Shown: positions 23,001 to 33,891, counted from the stretch's first letter. The stretch is 64,000 bases of DNA from Lolium rigidum (GCF_022539505.1 NC_061511.1:29708620-29772619); one strand, 5' to 3'. A program made the numbers and translations. Notes: a model not told the origin generated them from the sequence alone.

Positions 23001-24710
23001 TTGATTTTATTTTGACCGTACTTGCTTGTGTTTTTCATAGCACTGGGCGGTTCACATGTTAATTGTGAGCAGTTCGGTTATGCCAAAGTATATATGTTAT
23101 CATCAAATACTAGTTTGTTCATGGAGAAGTTCGGATATTTTTCAGAGAAGGCGTAATCCATGTTTTTGAGAAGTGCACTAAGTAGAGTATAGAAATAATT
23201 AAAATAGTTTCTGGGGACGTGGAAGTTCCATTAGTGTAATGGGAAAGTTCACCTCGAAAAATATGCATATTCTCTCGGGTCTTGGTTGGATCTTACTTTT
23301 GATACATATAATGTTGATGTGTGGTTCATTAACTAAAAGAAAGAAGTTCACACTATTCACATGGCAAAATATCACGTTTTATTTCCGCGGAGTTTGTTTT
23401 AGTGAGCTCACCCATGTGTATTTTCAGTTCAATTTATGTACGTCGACAGTTCAGATTTGTGCTTGATTGATATTCTCATTGCTACATGGTTCATATTAAC
23501 TGAGATAAACTCCAGATTTGTAGAAAACGAAAGTTCGCTTGTCATCATTGTTAAGTTCAATTCATCTCCAATAGGAAGTTCACCCAATGAGTTTTGACAA
23601 ATTCACACCACTTGAAGTTCAATTTTTTTGGTAGTACACTTCTCCAAAATAATGCAAGTTCATTTTTTATAGCATGGAAGTCCAGTTCGACCATGACAGA
23701 ACATTATCTAAATATGCTGCAAGAAGTTTACTTACTTTCATATTTCACTTTGAAGTAATTGAAGTGAGCACCTACTGAACTGCAAAGTAGAAACTTGGGG
23801 TGGTCTTTGTATTCAGTTTTCTATTTAGGGAGTGATGACAACACTTGGAGCTCCATTTGGATTGATGAATTGAAAAAGAAAAGAAACAGAAGGTATGGCT
23901 TACTGTATATGAAATATATGCATTTGCAGTATATGAAAATGGCCACTTGCAGTAAATGTTCATTTTAGGCTGTTCTCTCGTTTGAGAGAGGTTCACTTTT
24001 TTTAATCTTGAAGTTTGAATCATCTGAGGAGGATGTTCACTTTTTTTGGTACCAAAATTTTGCGAGAAGTTAAATTAGCAGTTCACTATTCCGTGTCATG
24101 AAGTTCACTTCTAAAATGTTGGAACCAGAAAGTTCAATAAGTGAACTACAATAAGTAACTTTAAACACAATTTGTGTCTGAAGTATTTTTAAATCAAGAA
24201 GTTTGCTTCATATACCTGAAGTTTGCCTCTTTTTATCGGGGAGTTCGTCTTGTTAATTTTGTTTGTATGTTCACATCTTCCTCACATAGAAGTTCACCTT
24301 TTGTCTATATGAAAGTTCAAATTATATCATCATCTTTCATATCACTTCATCTTTTCAAATTATAATCTGTTGTGATGGTTTTCTCATGCAGCATGTTGAT
24401 GCTTTATAGTTAAATAAAGAAATTACGAGGACAGTGAAGCAAAATCTTTGGTGAGATTTTATATATAACATTGTATGATTTCATTTCTCTCCTCTTTATA
24501 TCACTTGGTGAAATTTGCGGAATTTTTACATTTTCATTCTTATTTATAGGAGCACAGTAAATGTTTCAGATGCTTTGATATTATAATTACAATGTATTTC
24601 AATTGTTTAGGAGATACTGAAAAAAAGTTTTACTTGCGCACTAAATGGTCTGAACTTTAAATCTCTCAACTCATATATATGCTATGTTTCCTATTTGAAC
24701 CTACACGCGC

Positions 24711-25080
24711 ATGCCGATGCTAGTGGAGCTAGTAACGATGTAATTATTAGCATAGAGTTATCGGAAAGTGATCGACGGGCATCTTGTTGTTTCAGGTGAA
24801 ATCTCATGTGAATTTGAGGAACCCAAACGAACGGATGGTATATCAGCCTCGGATAATATAATGAAGATTGTTGAAGATTATACGAGTATGTTACGCCTAA
24901 TCCGGCTATTGCGTACAACGTGAAATGATGGTGACAAGTTGGGCTGCTGTTTCAAGGTCACTTGCTAGCGAGTATAAATTTACTCGCGAAGAACGCGTCC
25001 GGCTGGGTTGTGAAAAAGATGCGGCGGACTTGCTCAATGACCTGTGTTACTATGAACTTGTGGCTGCTATGTGTGTGTGA
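24711..25080 (+). other. Coding-like island of unknown function within the GTTCAC element
   Basis: The GTTCAC motifs stop here and the base composition rises. Short open segments follow one another: DASGASNDVIISIELSESD (from about 24716), then after a TTGTTGTTTCAG acceptor-like site GEISCEFEEPKRTDGISASDN, and a frame from ATG 24925 that includes EYKFTREERVRLGCEKDA and ends at TGA 25078-25080. The last is 51 residues and has natural protein-like composition. I recognise no family. It could be the remains of the element's own gene. Confidence 0.35.
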
Positions 25081-26038
25081 TTTTCATTTACAGATTGAGT
25101 GTTTTTTTTTTATGATTGGAAATGTATTCATGTGACTTGCACTTCGTTTACAGTACTTTCACTCATTGATTTTGCTATTATGTGCACTTTACCTTTGGTT
25201 GTCAAGTTCACTTGGTTAGCTCTAGACAGTTCACTTTTCTTTCCCAGGTTCATTGGTATTTTTTCGCTTGGAAGTTCACATTAAGTGTGTTGCGAGTTCA
25301 GCACAATTGCCACAAAAAGTTAGCCTTGAACATGTCGCAATTTTTTATGTTTAGTTGTGGAGAAGTAATAATAATTATTAGTTTAACTTCTATTGCTGAA
25401 ATTCAGTTAATGCAACTGGAAAGTTCAATTTTGCTATCCATGATATGTTTGTGTTAATGCATGTACAGGGGATTACATGATTTAGGTTACATATGTGTAC
25501 GACAGTTCACTAGGACAACGGAGGAAGTTCTTTACAAAAAAACGAGTTCAATACACACTTATTCGAGCATTCAAAGTGAGCATTCGTTGACACACTTATT
25601 GGAGCTTTGGAGGAAGTTCACTTCCATATTGGAGCAATTCATGTGCTTTGAATATTCATGTAACTTTTATACCCCGACTGGAAATTCACTAATAAATATC
25701 GAGAAGTTCACTTACATATTGAAGCAACTCATGTACTTTGGATATTCATGAAACTTTTATACCACGACCGGAAGTTCACTAACTGATATCGAGAAGTTCA
25801 CTTCCATATTCGAGCGACTCACGTACTCTATTTTTATGGGCGGAAATCATAGGCATAGAAATCATTCATATGGCCTCTGATTGCGTAAATTGACAAACGC
25901 CACATACAATTAGCAATCATATAAGTCTATTAATACCCCAACACACCACAATACCACACCTAATCAATCTAGATGAGCCAATTTCAAAAATATTTTCGTG
26001 TCGGCGTTATCTCCGTTTTTGCGTATTTCAAAAATTAA

Positions 26039-26520
26039 ACTTAAAACGTATAGAATTTGGAAAAACCTTCAACATGAAAAAGGTGCGCCTAGTCAATATC
26101 TTTCCAACGTAATATCATTTGGAACATTCCGACAAGTGGTTCGGAAATAAGACCCCAAAAACAGTACAAAAAACCGAGAAGTTAAAAAAGCGGAATCACG
26201 TATTTTCAAATCTGCTCTTAAACCACAAAGAATTTGGAAAGATATTGTACATGAAAAAGGTGCGCCTAGTCAATATCTTTCCAATGGTATATCATACGCA
26301 TCAATCCGATAAAGCTGTTTGAAAACTAGAACCCCAAAAGCTGCACGAAAATAGAGAAATCCGCGAAAACGTTGTTTTCTATATTTAAAATTAGTTTTAA
26401 ACAATACAGAATTTGGGAAAACAATGAACATGAAAAAGTTGTGAAATTTCCATACGAATCCAATGGTATATTGTATGCATCAATCCGATAAGCGGTATGA
26501 AAATCAACATGAAAATAGTG
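26039..26520. repeat. Three diverged copies of a unit of about 178 bp
   Basis: The landmark AGAATTTGGAAA recurs near 26051, 26229 and 26409. Each is followed by a CATGAAAAAGGTGCGCC-like segment and a CCAATGGTATATCAT-like segment. The copies are diverged and lie just inside the right end of the TA-flanked element. Confidence 0.7.
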
Positions 26521-26766
26521 TCCGCACGAACATGCAATTCTGGTATTCCGTCGAGAAGTTCACTTGGAAACATCCAGAAGTTCACAAGTGGTTCCAGAGA
26601 AGTTCAGATGCGACGGAAGTTCGCTATATTTTCTGAAGTTCACTTCAAACTAGACTCAAGTTTCGGAAGTTCGCCCTGTACAATATTGAAGTCCGTCGGG
26701 AAGTTCAGATTCAGGGAAGAAGAAGTCCAGATCCATGTACCGGGAAGTTCAGAAAGGGTTCAAGAA

Positions 26767-26790
26767 TATTCTCGAACCGGTTCGAGAATA
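26767..26790. repeat. Perfect 24-bp palindrome at the element end
   Basis: TATTCTCGAACC is followed directly by its complement GGTTCGAGAATA. The same half-site forms the hairpin at the other end (19707-19744), so it is probably the terminal recognition sequence of the transposon. Confidence 0.9.
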
Positions 26791-26792
26791 GC

Positions 26793-26794
26793 AG

Positions 26795-26869
<75 letters not shown>
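26793..26869. repeat. (CA)n(TA)n microsatellite
   Basis: A short CA run is followed by an uninterrupted AT run of about 32 units (26805-26869). It separates the TA-flanked element from the hairpin MITE and is the probable shared insertion target. The Tyr/Ile-repeat frames read through it are artefacts. Confidence 0.95.
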
Positions 26870-26874
<5 letters not shown>

Positions 26875-26884
26875 CTGGTGCTCC

Positions 26885-27227
26885 TAGGTGCCCGGGCACC
26901 ATACGTAGATACGCGTATTTTTGCTTTGTAGTACACATACCTGAGGGTATACATACCTAAGTTACACATACCTAAGGTATACATACCTAAGATATGCATA
27001 CTCAAGTGATACATACCTAAGGTATTGCATACCTAAGGTGTACGTACACCGATACGTGTATATATATGTTAGGTATGTGTAACTTGCATGTGTGTATGTT
27101 AAGTATGTAAATGTTAGGTATGTGTAACTTGTATGTGTATATGTTAGGTATGTAAACCTTAGGTATGTGTAATTTAGACACGTACACTCCAGGTATGTAC
27201 GAAATACACGTTTGGTGCCCATGCTCC

Positions 27228-27229
<2 letters not shown>
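26885..27229. mobile_element. Hairpin MITE with TACCTAAGG arrays, TA-flanked
   Basis: The termini are inverted copies matching at about 17 of 21 positions: TAGGTGCCCGGGCACCATACG at the left, and TAGGAGCATGGGCACCAAACG read from the right. The left arm has serial CATACCTAAGGTA-like units (26935-27040) and the right arm has serial TTAGGTATGTG-like units (27065-27200), so the element can fold into one long hairpin. It lies between TA runs on both sides. No coding capacity. Confidence 0.65.

Positions 27230-27258
<29 letters not shown>
27230..27258. repeat. (TA)n(GT)n microsatellite
   Basis: A short TA run followed by nine GT units, ending six bases before the 3' splice site CCGCAG (27259-27264). 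It belongs to the original intron of the CACTA gene. Confidence 0.9.
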
Positions 27259-27264
27259 CCGCAG

Positions 27265-27915
27265 GTTTCACTATATCCTGCTAGTCATTAAACTCGACAC
27301 CGGGGTAGTAGAAGTCATGGACTCGAAGAGTAAACCCCTTGAGGCGTGGGGGGACATGGCTGATATCCTCCACAAGGCTTGGAAACGGTTCACCAACAAG
27401 TCTTCGGGTTTACAGAATACAGAGCTTCGAATAAAACATGTACCGGTAAGTACTACTGGCTAGGCCGCACATCTCTTTGATTCTAGTTTCGATACCATTA
27501 TACCAACCATGTGATTCTAGTTTCAATAACATTATCATCCTTGATTATATATTATTTTGATTGAACTTCGTTCTCGTAAATTGCTTGATGCAAGAGGACG
27601 GGAATAATTTATGCGGGTTCTACGTTTGCGAGTTCATCCGCCAGAATACCCACCATGTGACCAAAATTTTGGAACAACTTGATATACGTAAACAACATTC
27701 ATGACTTTATTTTATCACCTTGTGTTTCATTCACATACACACATATATATATACTGACCACCGTACCTTCTTGAAATTATTAGATCCAACGGTTGCGGAA
27801 TGGTCTTCTAGCAACCGAGCGTGTACGAGCAATTCAAGAAGAAATGGCGGGATTCTTACTTGAGCAAGTCATAGCTCCAGACGGAGATCACTATGTGCCC
27901 GCCATCCAATATTGA
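27265..27915 (+). pseudogene. CACTA transposon gene, 3' exons (Ulp1-like protease region)
   Basis: Exon 27265-27445 encodes FHYILLVIKLDTGVVEVMDS, which holds the catalytic His of the C48-type fold (H-Y-I-L-L) and the VEVMDS strand. Its donor is GTAAGT. A further exon at about 27597-27687 encodes GNNLCGFYVCEF, including the LCG-F-YVC cysteine region. The last exon, 27784-27915, encodes NGLLATERVRAIQEEMAGF and ends VPAIQY with stop TGA 27913. Order and content match the C-terminal half of the second protein of plant CACTA elements. The last intron does not join in frame with the visible splice sites, so the gene is probably dead. It continues the exons at 13643-14167. Confidence 0.75.
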
Positions 27916-28039
27916 ATAGAAATTATTTTCAAAGTTGATGTAGACATATATATATATATATGCATGAACGTGTGTCACTTCGATCGATATATGTAATATA
28001 ATGGTTTCCTATATATATGTGTATGCACTATAACATGTT

Positions 28040-28376
28040 TCGAATGGAGGCAGAGTCTGCCGCGGCAGTGTTTTAGTGTAAATTTCCTGCCGCGGCAGCG
28101 TTTTAGTGCAATTCCCTACCGCGGCAGAGTCTGCCGCGGCAGGGAGGGCACCAAAACCCTGCCGCGGCACAACCCTTTAGCACCGGTTCGTATTACGAAC
28201 CAGTGCAAAAGGTCCTCCGCCGGGCGATCCACAGAGGGCCACGTGGTGTCCTCCTTTAGCACCGATTCATAACTAAACCGGTGCAAAAGGGGGGGGGGGG
28301 GGGCTTTTGCACCGGTTCACAATCCGGTGCATATGGCCCTAATGAACCGGTGCAAAAGGGTCGTTTTCCACTAGTG
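28040..28376 (+). mobile_element. CACTA 3' subterminal region and terminus
   Basis: 28058-28170 holds four copies of the palindromic core TGCCGCGGCA and one variant. 28170-28360 holds inverted copies of GCACCGGTTCGTAA / TTACGAACCAGTGC and AACCGGTGCAAAAGG, with a run of 15 G at 28289-28303. The end is TCGTTTTCCACTAGTG. Arrays of short subterminal motifs next to the terminus are the binding region for the element's own DNA-binding protein in characterised CACTA systems. Confidence 0.85.
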
Positions 28377-29570
28377 TCCTAAAAAAATACCATATTTGTC
28401 GTTTTAATACAATTAGCGGGTATACATACGAATGTAGTAGTTTATGCATGTTTACAATTGCAGGTCAACTAGTCCACAAGTACCGTACTATTAACTTTCT
28501 ACAAGTTTGCAGCTGATCAAGTTCAATGGAGTGTGCACAAAAATGTAGACAATGAGAGAGAGGCATAGAGTAGTTAACTGAACAAGGTAAGAATGCATAG
28601 CAACAGATACACGTGTCTTCCAATACATAACATTCAACATGATAGAACTGAATAACGAAGAACATGCTCCGTAGGAACTAGAAAATTATTTAGACTACGA
28701 AGTGGATAGAAGATAAAAGAAAATATACCTACGAAATTAATCATTAGTTCTGTAATCCCTGAAGGAAATGAATTAAACTAGATCATCATGCACACATGTA
28801 TTGGCAATACAAAAACCATGCAAATAGTTAATCTTCAAAAGATAAATATCATTTTCGCAATTGTAGCAAGTTGCCATGGATGAATAAAACTGGTACAATT
28901 GATTATTGTTGGCATGGTGGAATATGGTTGGTGAACTTGTTATTAGCATATATTTTTAAGGCGGAGTTTGTTACGCATCTCGTTCCTCCACGCACGAGTC
29001 TTTGGCGGCCTTACCTTCCAACCATTGACCATGAAGTGGGGAGTAGGGGTATGTTGTCTCCAAAATGTCGGCGGTCAAGTGTTGTGAGAAATCACACATT
29101 AAAACCAAATGGTTCTTGGGCTCCGTGGGGAGGAGAGAACAAGAAGCATTAAGATAAATGCCTCCAGCCCCGTGGATCATGGGCTGACATTTTTCCGCCC
29201 TAGTCTCGACAAAGAAGAAATGGGAGAACAAAAAAAGGAAAATGCTATGTCGGCAAATATTGGCAGGTCTACACCAAGCAATACTTGAGGAGGCGAAACT
29301 GCAAACAATCATAGGCACCAGGGTTGTTATTAGTGCGTAAAATAAATCCACTTAAGGTGCAAGCACCATGCAATATGACAGGTGATATGCACATACAAAA
29401 TAGTAGCACGTGCTATTATATCAAGATTTAAAGTACAAGCACCATACAATAAGGCAAAATAACGAGGCAAGGTAATATACAACATGATAAAGAAAGGTAA
29501 TACAACGAGATAATATAACAAAACATTACAGCAAAATAATAGGCACATATAAGATTTTAAACAACAAGGT
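28377..29570. other. Intergenic, no gene recognised
   Basis: Mostly AT-rich sequence. Frames such as 28871-29152 (plus) and 28971-29351 (minus) show no recognisable motif and overlap each other. I see no repeat structure here. Confidence 0.5.
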
Positions 29571-30631
29571 ATTTAAACGAGATTCAATATTCCAAAAATT
29601 TTGTAAACAAGCACACAAGATGTTGATGCGATTACTTTGGTGTTTTGGTGCTGAACAAACTAAACTCCAAGTTTGGGTTGAAGGTTTCATCAAAAAATAT
29701 TATTCTTATGTACTAAAATCCTTTCCCAAGACTTTAAATAAGTAGACAAGCAAACAAAAATATTTTTTTTAACCAGTGCCAATCGAAAGATATTTTAAAC
29801 ACAAAACCAATGCAGACAAAATCAACTCAAAAGGATTTGTATTTTAGGAAATATATCAGTTCAAAGTCAGGGTTTAAAATCTAAAAACATGAAAAAAATC
29901 AAATTTTCTGGAAAAATAGTTGGAAAAGTTTAAAAGGCTAATGAGGGGGGCCCACCACTTAATGGAGACTCGAACCTGAAAACGGTGCGCCCATTTATTT
30001 CTCGCGAGAACGCGGCCATGGTGAGATGCCGGCGATGCTCCGACGCGCTCTTGTCGGTGCTCTGACGAGGATATGGAGGGTGTGAGGTGGCGGAGAGGCT
30101 TGAGGTGGAGTGGGGCATTGCTTGGCTAGGTCACAAACAATGGGTGGGCTCGGATGTGAGGTGACCGTGCTCGACCGGTGGAGGAATATCATACAAGGAT
30201 GACGACGTCACATCCATGCACCATTGCACACTAGCAGGGCAGTTGCCGACTCGCCTAGGTCTAGGGGATTGGTGTTGGCTTGGGCAAGGGAGCTCTCGGG
30301 GGAGAACAAATTTTGTCCGAGTGTGGGTGGTGTTGCCTTGGGCAAGGAAGCTCGAGGGGGCTACGCTTATGCTAGAAGTTGAAGGGGTGAGAGTAGTGGT
30401 GCAAGTGTCTACTGGCGAGGGGGGATTCCTATTATAGGGGATTGAAGAGGTGCTGCGGCGGTTGTGGCCGAGCGGGTGAGGTCACGAACAGGGGGCCGGC
30501 TGCACGTGGGGTGGCTGACTAGCAGGCGATTATCGATGGGCGGTGCGTCGATAATGAGAAGAGGGGCGGCTTGGACGGAGGCGGCGTGGACGGGAGTGTG
30601 CTACCACTACACAGTGCCATACTATATTGTG
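29571..30631. repeat. Old retroelement sequence, GC-rich 3' half
   Basis: The end of this stretch (30565-30631) is the same as 3124-3190, which shows that it is a repeat. The GC-rich part at 30000-30600 contains overlapping frames without recognisable domains. It is cut at 30631 by the LTR-like start TGTAACACC. Confidence 0.5.
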
Positions 30632-32163
30632 TGTAACACCCCAAATTTTCAAACAAAGAAGAAAAATGAATTTCCTTTTTCCAAATTTTGGAACCAACAA
30701 AAACTTTTATTAAATTAAGTTTAATGCATAGTGATCATGCATATATGTGTACATTTGCCATGATGATTGTTTGAAGTGTTCACCAATGCTATTAAACCCT
30801 AAACCTTGCTCTTTGAAGTCAACAAGAAACAAATAAAAATAAAATAAAATAAAGGAAAGACATATGTGGCACATAGCCATAATAGCAATTCTTGTATTAT
30901 GCCACCTTTACCTTGCCAAATTGTTTGAACTCATTCTGAAACCTAACCTAAACCCCAATGAACTCAAATTAGTGACTTTGGTCAAAGAAAAGAAAATAAA
31001 ATAAAAATATGAAATTCACATATGAGGCTATGGCCATTTTTGTAAATCTTTAACTTAGGCCCATTTGGCTTGTGCCATTGGTTGAAGAATGTTACTAAAC
31101 ACTTAAGAACACTTTTTGAATCAAAGAAACCCAAATCAAAGCAAAGGAAAATTTAAAATCATGCCACATATGATAATGGTCAAAATTGACAATTATATCA
31201 TGATACCCACCTTGAGCCCTTGTATCTAGAGATTCTTAAACCAAACTCTCCCCACTCTTTGCACCTCATCCAAGACCTCGTGAAAGTGAACAACTTAGTC
31301 AAAGTCAACCTTGCTGGTTCAAAGTCAAACTCTAAATATAAGCATGCCAAGATGCCACTTTAAAACAGATTCTAGATTACCCAAATTATTAGAATTTTCA
31401 CAAATCAATTCCAAAACCCAAACCAATGTCACCAATGGATGCCAAACATTATTTAGAACACATCTATGCAGAAATTTGGCCAAAATTCAAACACACATGA
31501 GACCTTGGCTTATGATCAAATTGTTTACATCGAGGTACAACCACTATTTCAACCACTTTGTGCCCCTCACCCCACCTCTCTTGTACTCCTCCATAGTGCA
31601 CCAGGTACCACAACAACTCCCAATGACCTCACTTAGCCTAGTCATGCTCACCCTAGCACAAGGACACTCAATGTCATTGCATGTGTCACATATACATGTT
31701 GGCATTGATTAATTGTGCATACCCTAGCTCTCTCCAACCTAGCAAACCTTGTCAAACTCTTTGGTCTCACCCCCCTACAGCAGGCCAGGCCCTCGGAGAC
31801 AAAGAAAAATGCACAATTGATCCCATGCCATCACCATGCCGGCCACTTGATCACCACCATGCCAACCCTCACCATGGCCCTCCTCTCTTTCTCTCACCTT
31901 GTCCCGAAGGCTCACCTCATCACCCTGTACCTGCTGGCGCGAGCCCTGGCCAAGGAGAAGCCAACAATGCCCAGAACACGCCGTGCCCAGACATGCCAGG
32001 ACGTGCCAGAGCATGCATGGACACGCTCTGGACACGCCGGTACACGCACGCGTCCCGTCGACACAGCTCTCCCTTCACCCTCTCCTTTCACCCACCTGCT
32101 CACCACGACCCCAGCAACCCCGTAGACAACCTCATTGGCTCGCCGGCGCCCTGTAGACGACGA
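30632..32163 (+). repeat. LTR-like sequence, left part (TGTAACACC family)
   Basis: It starts TGTAACACCCC exactly where homology to 3124-3200 breaks off, so this is a true insertion boundary. It continues after the Copia solo LTR at 33892. The sequence is non-coding, AT-rich at first and C-rich towards 31750-32160. The plus-strand frames there (for example 31681-32199) have no recognisable domain. Confidence 0.55.
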
Positions 32164-33886
32164 TGTTGGAGATATGCCCAAGAGGCAATAATAAATTAGT
32201 TATTGTTATATCTTAGTGTTCATGATAAATGTTTACATCCCATGCTATAATTGTATTAACCGAAACATTGATACATGTGTGTTATGTAAACAACAAGGAG
32301 TCCCTCGTAAGCCTCTTGTATAACTAGCTTGTTGATTAATGGATGATCATGGTTTCGTGATCATGAACATTGGATGTTATTAATAACAAGGTTATGTCAT
32401 TAATTGAATGATATAATGGACACACACCCAAATAAGCATAGCATAAGATCAAGTCATTAAGTTCAATTTGCTATAAGCTTTCGATACATAGTTGCCTAAA
32501 TCCTTCGACCATGAGATCATGTAAATCACTTACACTGGAAGGGTACTTTGATTACATCAAACGCCATTGCGTAAATGGGTGGTTATAAAGATGGGATTAA
32601 GTATTCGGAAAGTGTGAGTTGAGGCATATGGATCAATAGTGGAATTTGTCCATCCTGATGACGGATAGATATACTCTGGGCAATCTCGGTGGAATGTCGT
32701 CTGATTAGCTTGCAAGCATATTATTGGATCATAAGAGATGACATACCACGGTACGAGTAAAGAGTACTTGTCGGTAACGAGGTTGAACAAGGTATGGAGA
32801 TACCGATGATCGAACCTCGGACAAGTAAAATATCGCGAGACAAAGGGAATCGGCATCGTATGTAAATGGTTCAATCGATCACTAAGTCATCTTTGAATAT
32901 GTGGGAGCCATTATGGATCTCCAGATCCCGCTATTGGTTATTGCTCGGAGAGGAGTCTCGACCATGTCTGCATAGTTAGCGAACCGTAGGGTGACGCGCT
33001 TAAGATTCGATGTCGCATGGGTAGATTTGAATATGGTATGGAGACGAAGTTTGTTCGGAGTCTCGGATGGGATCCAGGACGTCACGAGGAGGTCCGGAAT
33101 AGTCCGGAGAATAAGATTCATATAAGGGAAGTTGATTTCTAGGTTTCGGAACAGTTCGGAATTTTTCCGGTGAATGACCGGAAGGTTCTAGAAGGTTCCG
33201 GAGGGGTCCACCATGGGGCCCACGACCTAGGGGGCCCACATGGGCCGAGGGGGTGCTGCCCAGCCCTAATGGGCCAGGCGCACCAAGCCTCAAGGCCCAG
33301 GCCGGCCACCCCTTAGGGTTTCCCCAAAACCCTAAGGGGGGATCAACTTGGGGGGCAAGACTCCCCCTCCCCCCTTGTGCCGCCGGCCCTAGATGGGTTT
33401 GGGGTGCAGGGGGGCCACCCCAGCCGACCCTCCCCCTATATAAAGAGGGGAGGGGGCAGGGGGCCGATCCCAACCCTTGCCACCTCTTCTGGCCGCCCCT
33501 CCCCTTCTCCATATGCTGCTCAGGCTTAGGCGAAGCCCTGCAGCAATTCTTCTCCACCACCACCACCACGCCGTCGTGATGCTGGGATTCCGTGGAGATC
33601 TACCACACCTCCGCTGCCCGCTGGAACGGGGAGAGGAAGGGCTTCATCGACTCCGTACGCGCGACCGAGTACGGAAGTGCTGCCGGATTGCAGCACTGGG
33701 GATGATCGTCTACACCAACAACGAGATCTAATCTCGTAGACTTTGGAAATCTTCAAGGGTTAGTCTCTTATCAATCTCGTTGCTCCGATCTTGTAGATTA
33801 GATCTTGGGTGTTCCATAGATAAGATCTTGGATTTATTCGTCGTGCGGTAGGAAATTTTTTGTTTTCTATACTACGAACCCCATCA
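32164..33886 (+). repeat. Copia solo LTR (BARE/Angela-like), TSD GACGA
   Basis: It begins TGTTGGAGATATGCCC and ends ACGAACCCCATCA, 1723 bp. It is flanked on both sides by GACGA (32159-32163 and 33887-33891), so it is a complete solo LTR left after recombination between the two LTRs of a full element. A canonical TATA box, TATATAAA at 33437-33444, lies in the GC-rich third quarter, where LTR promoters are expected. The GC-rich frames at 33000-33730 are LTR sequence. The start resembles the Triticeae BARE/Angela LTRs; the subfamily is not certain. Confidence 0.9.
33437..33444 (+). promoter_or_regulatory. TATA box of the Copia solo LTR
   Basis: TATATAAA followed by GAGGGGAGG, the usual context of the BARE/Angela-type LTR core promoter. 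The same position in the second solo LTR (56324-56331) reads TATATAAT. Confidence 0.7.
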
Positions 33887-33891
33887 GACGA

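Larger units (their letters stand above)
21570..26760 (+). repeat. Dispersed GTTCAC / AGTTCACTT motif field
   Basis: By eye the exact hexamer GTTCAC occurs about 30 times on the plus strand in this span, usually as AAGTTCAC or CAGTTCAC followed by T-rich sequence. Many one-step variants occur as well (GTTCAA, GTTCAT, GTTCAG, GTTCGC, GTCCAC). The complement GTGAAC is nearly absent. Spacing is irregular, mostly 20-150 bases. Between the motifs the sequence is unrelated, so this is neither a tandem satellite nor coding sequence. Confidence 0.8.
19699..26795. mobile_element. TA-flanked DNA transposon rich in GTTCAC motifs
   Basis: Both ends carry CTATTCTCGAACC in inverted orientation (19707-19719; complement at 26779-26791). 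The left end folds as CTATTCTCGAACCCC (19707-19721) against 19730-19744. The right end is a perfect palindrome at 26767-26790. Both flanks are TA-rich microsatellite. Long terminal inverted repeats are absent and no transposase is recognised. A GC-rich 5' segment (19800-20580) is followed by about 6 kb of AT-rich DNA with dispersed GTTCAC motifs. Insertion into TA microsatellites recalls rice Micron-type elements. The family is not identified. Confidence 0.55.
13643..28376 (+). mobile_element. Truncated CACTA transposon with a 13-kb expanded intron
   Basis: The parts are: 5' exons (13643-14167); an intron filled by three other elements (14168-27264); 3' exons (27265-27915); a subterminal repeat region (28040-28350); and a terminus ending CACTAGTG at 28376 (CACTAGTGGAAAACGACCC on the minus strand). 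No matching 5' terminus is found upstream. The left part was therefore lost, or was replaced when LRR sequence became joined at about 13640. Confidence 0.65.

Noticed and set aside
26497..26938. Frames encoding long Tyr-Ile repeats on both strands
   Set aside because: They read straight through the AT microsatellite at 26805-26869.
28289..28303. Runs of 15 G here and at 10751-10765, and of 10 G at 4711-4720, as G-quadruplex elements
   Set aside because: They lie in or near subterminal or spacer sequence. Homopolymer length is uncertain in assemblies, so no function is claimed.
33000..33756. Pro/Gly-rich frames of up to 189 codons
   Set aside because: They lie inside the Copia solo LTR around its TATA box. 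Frames at the same place in the second solo LTR are different.
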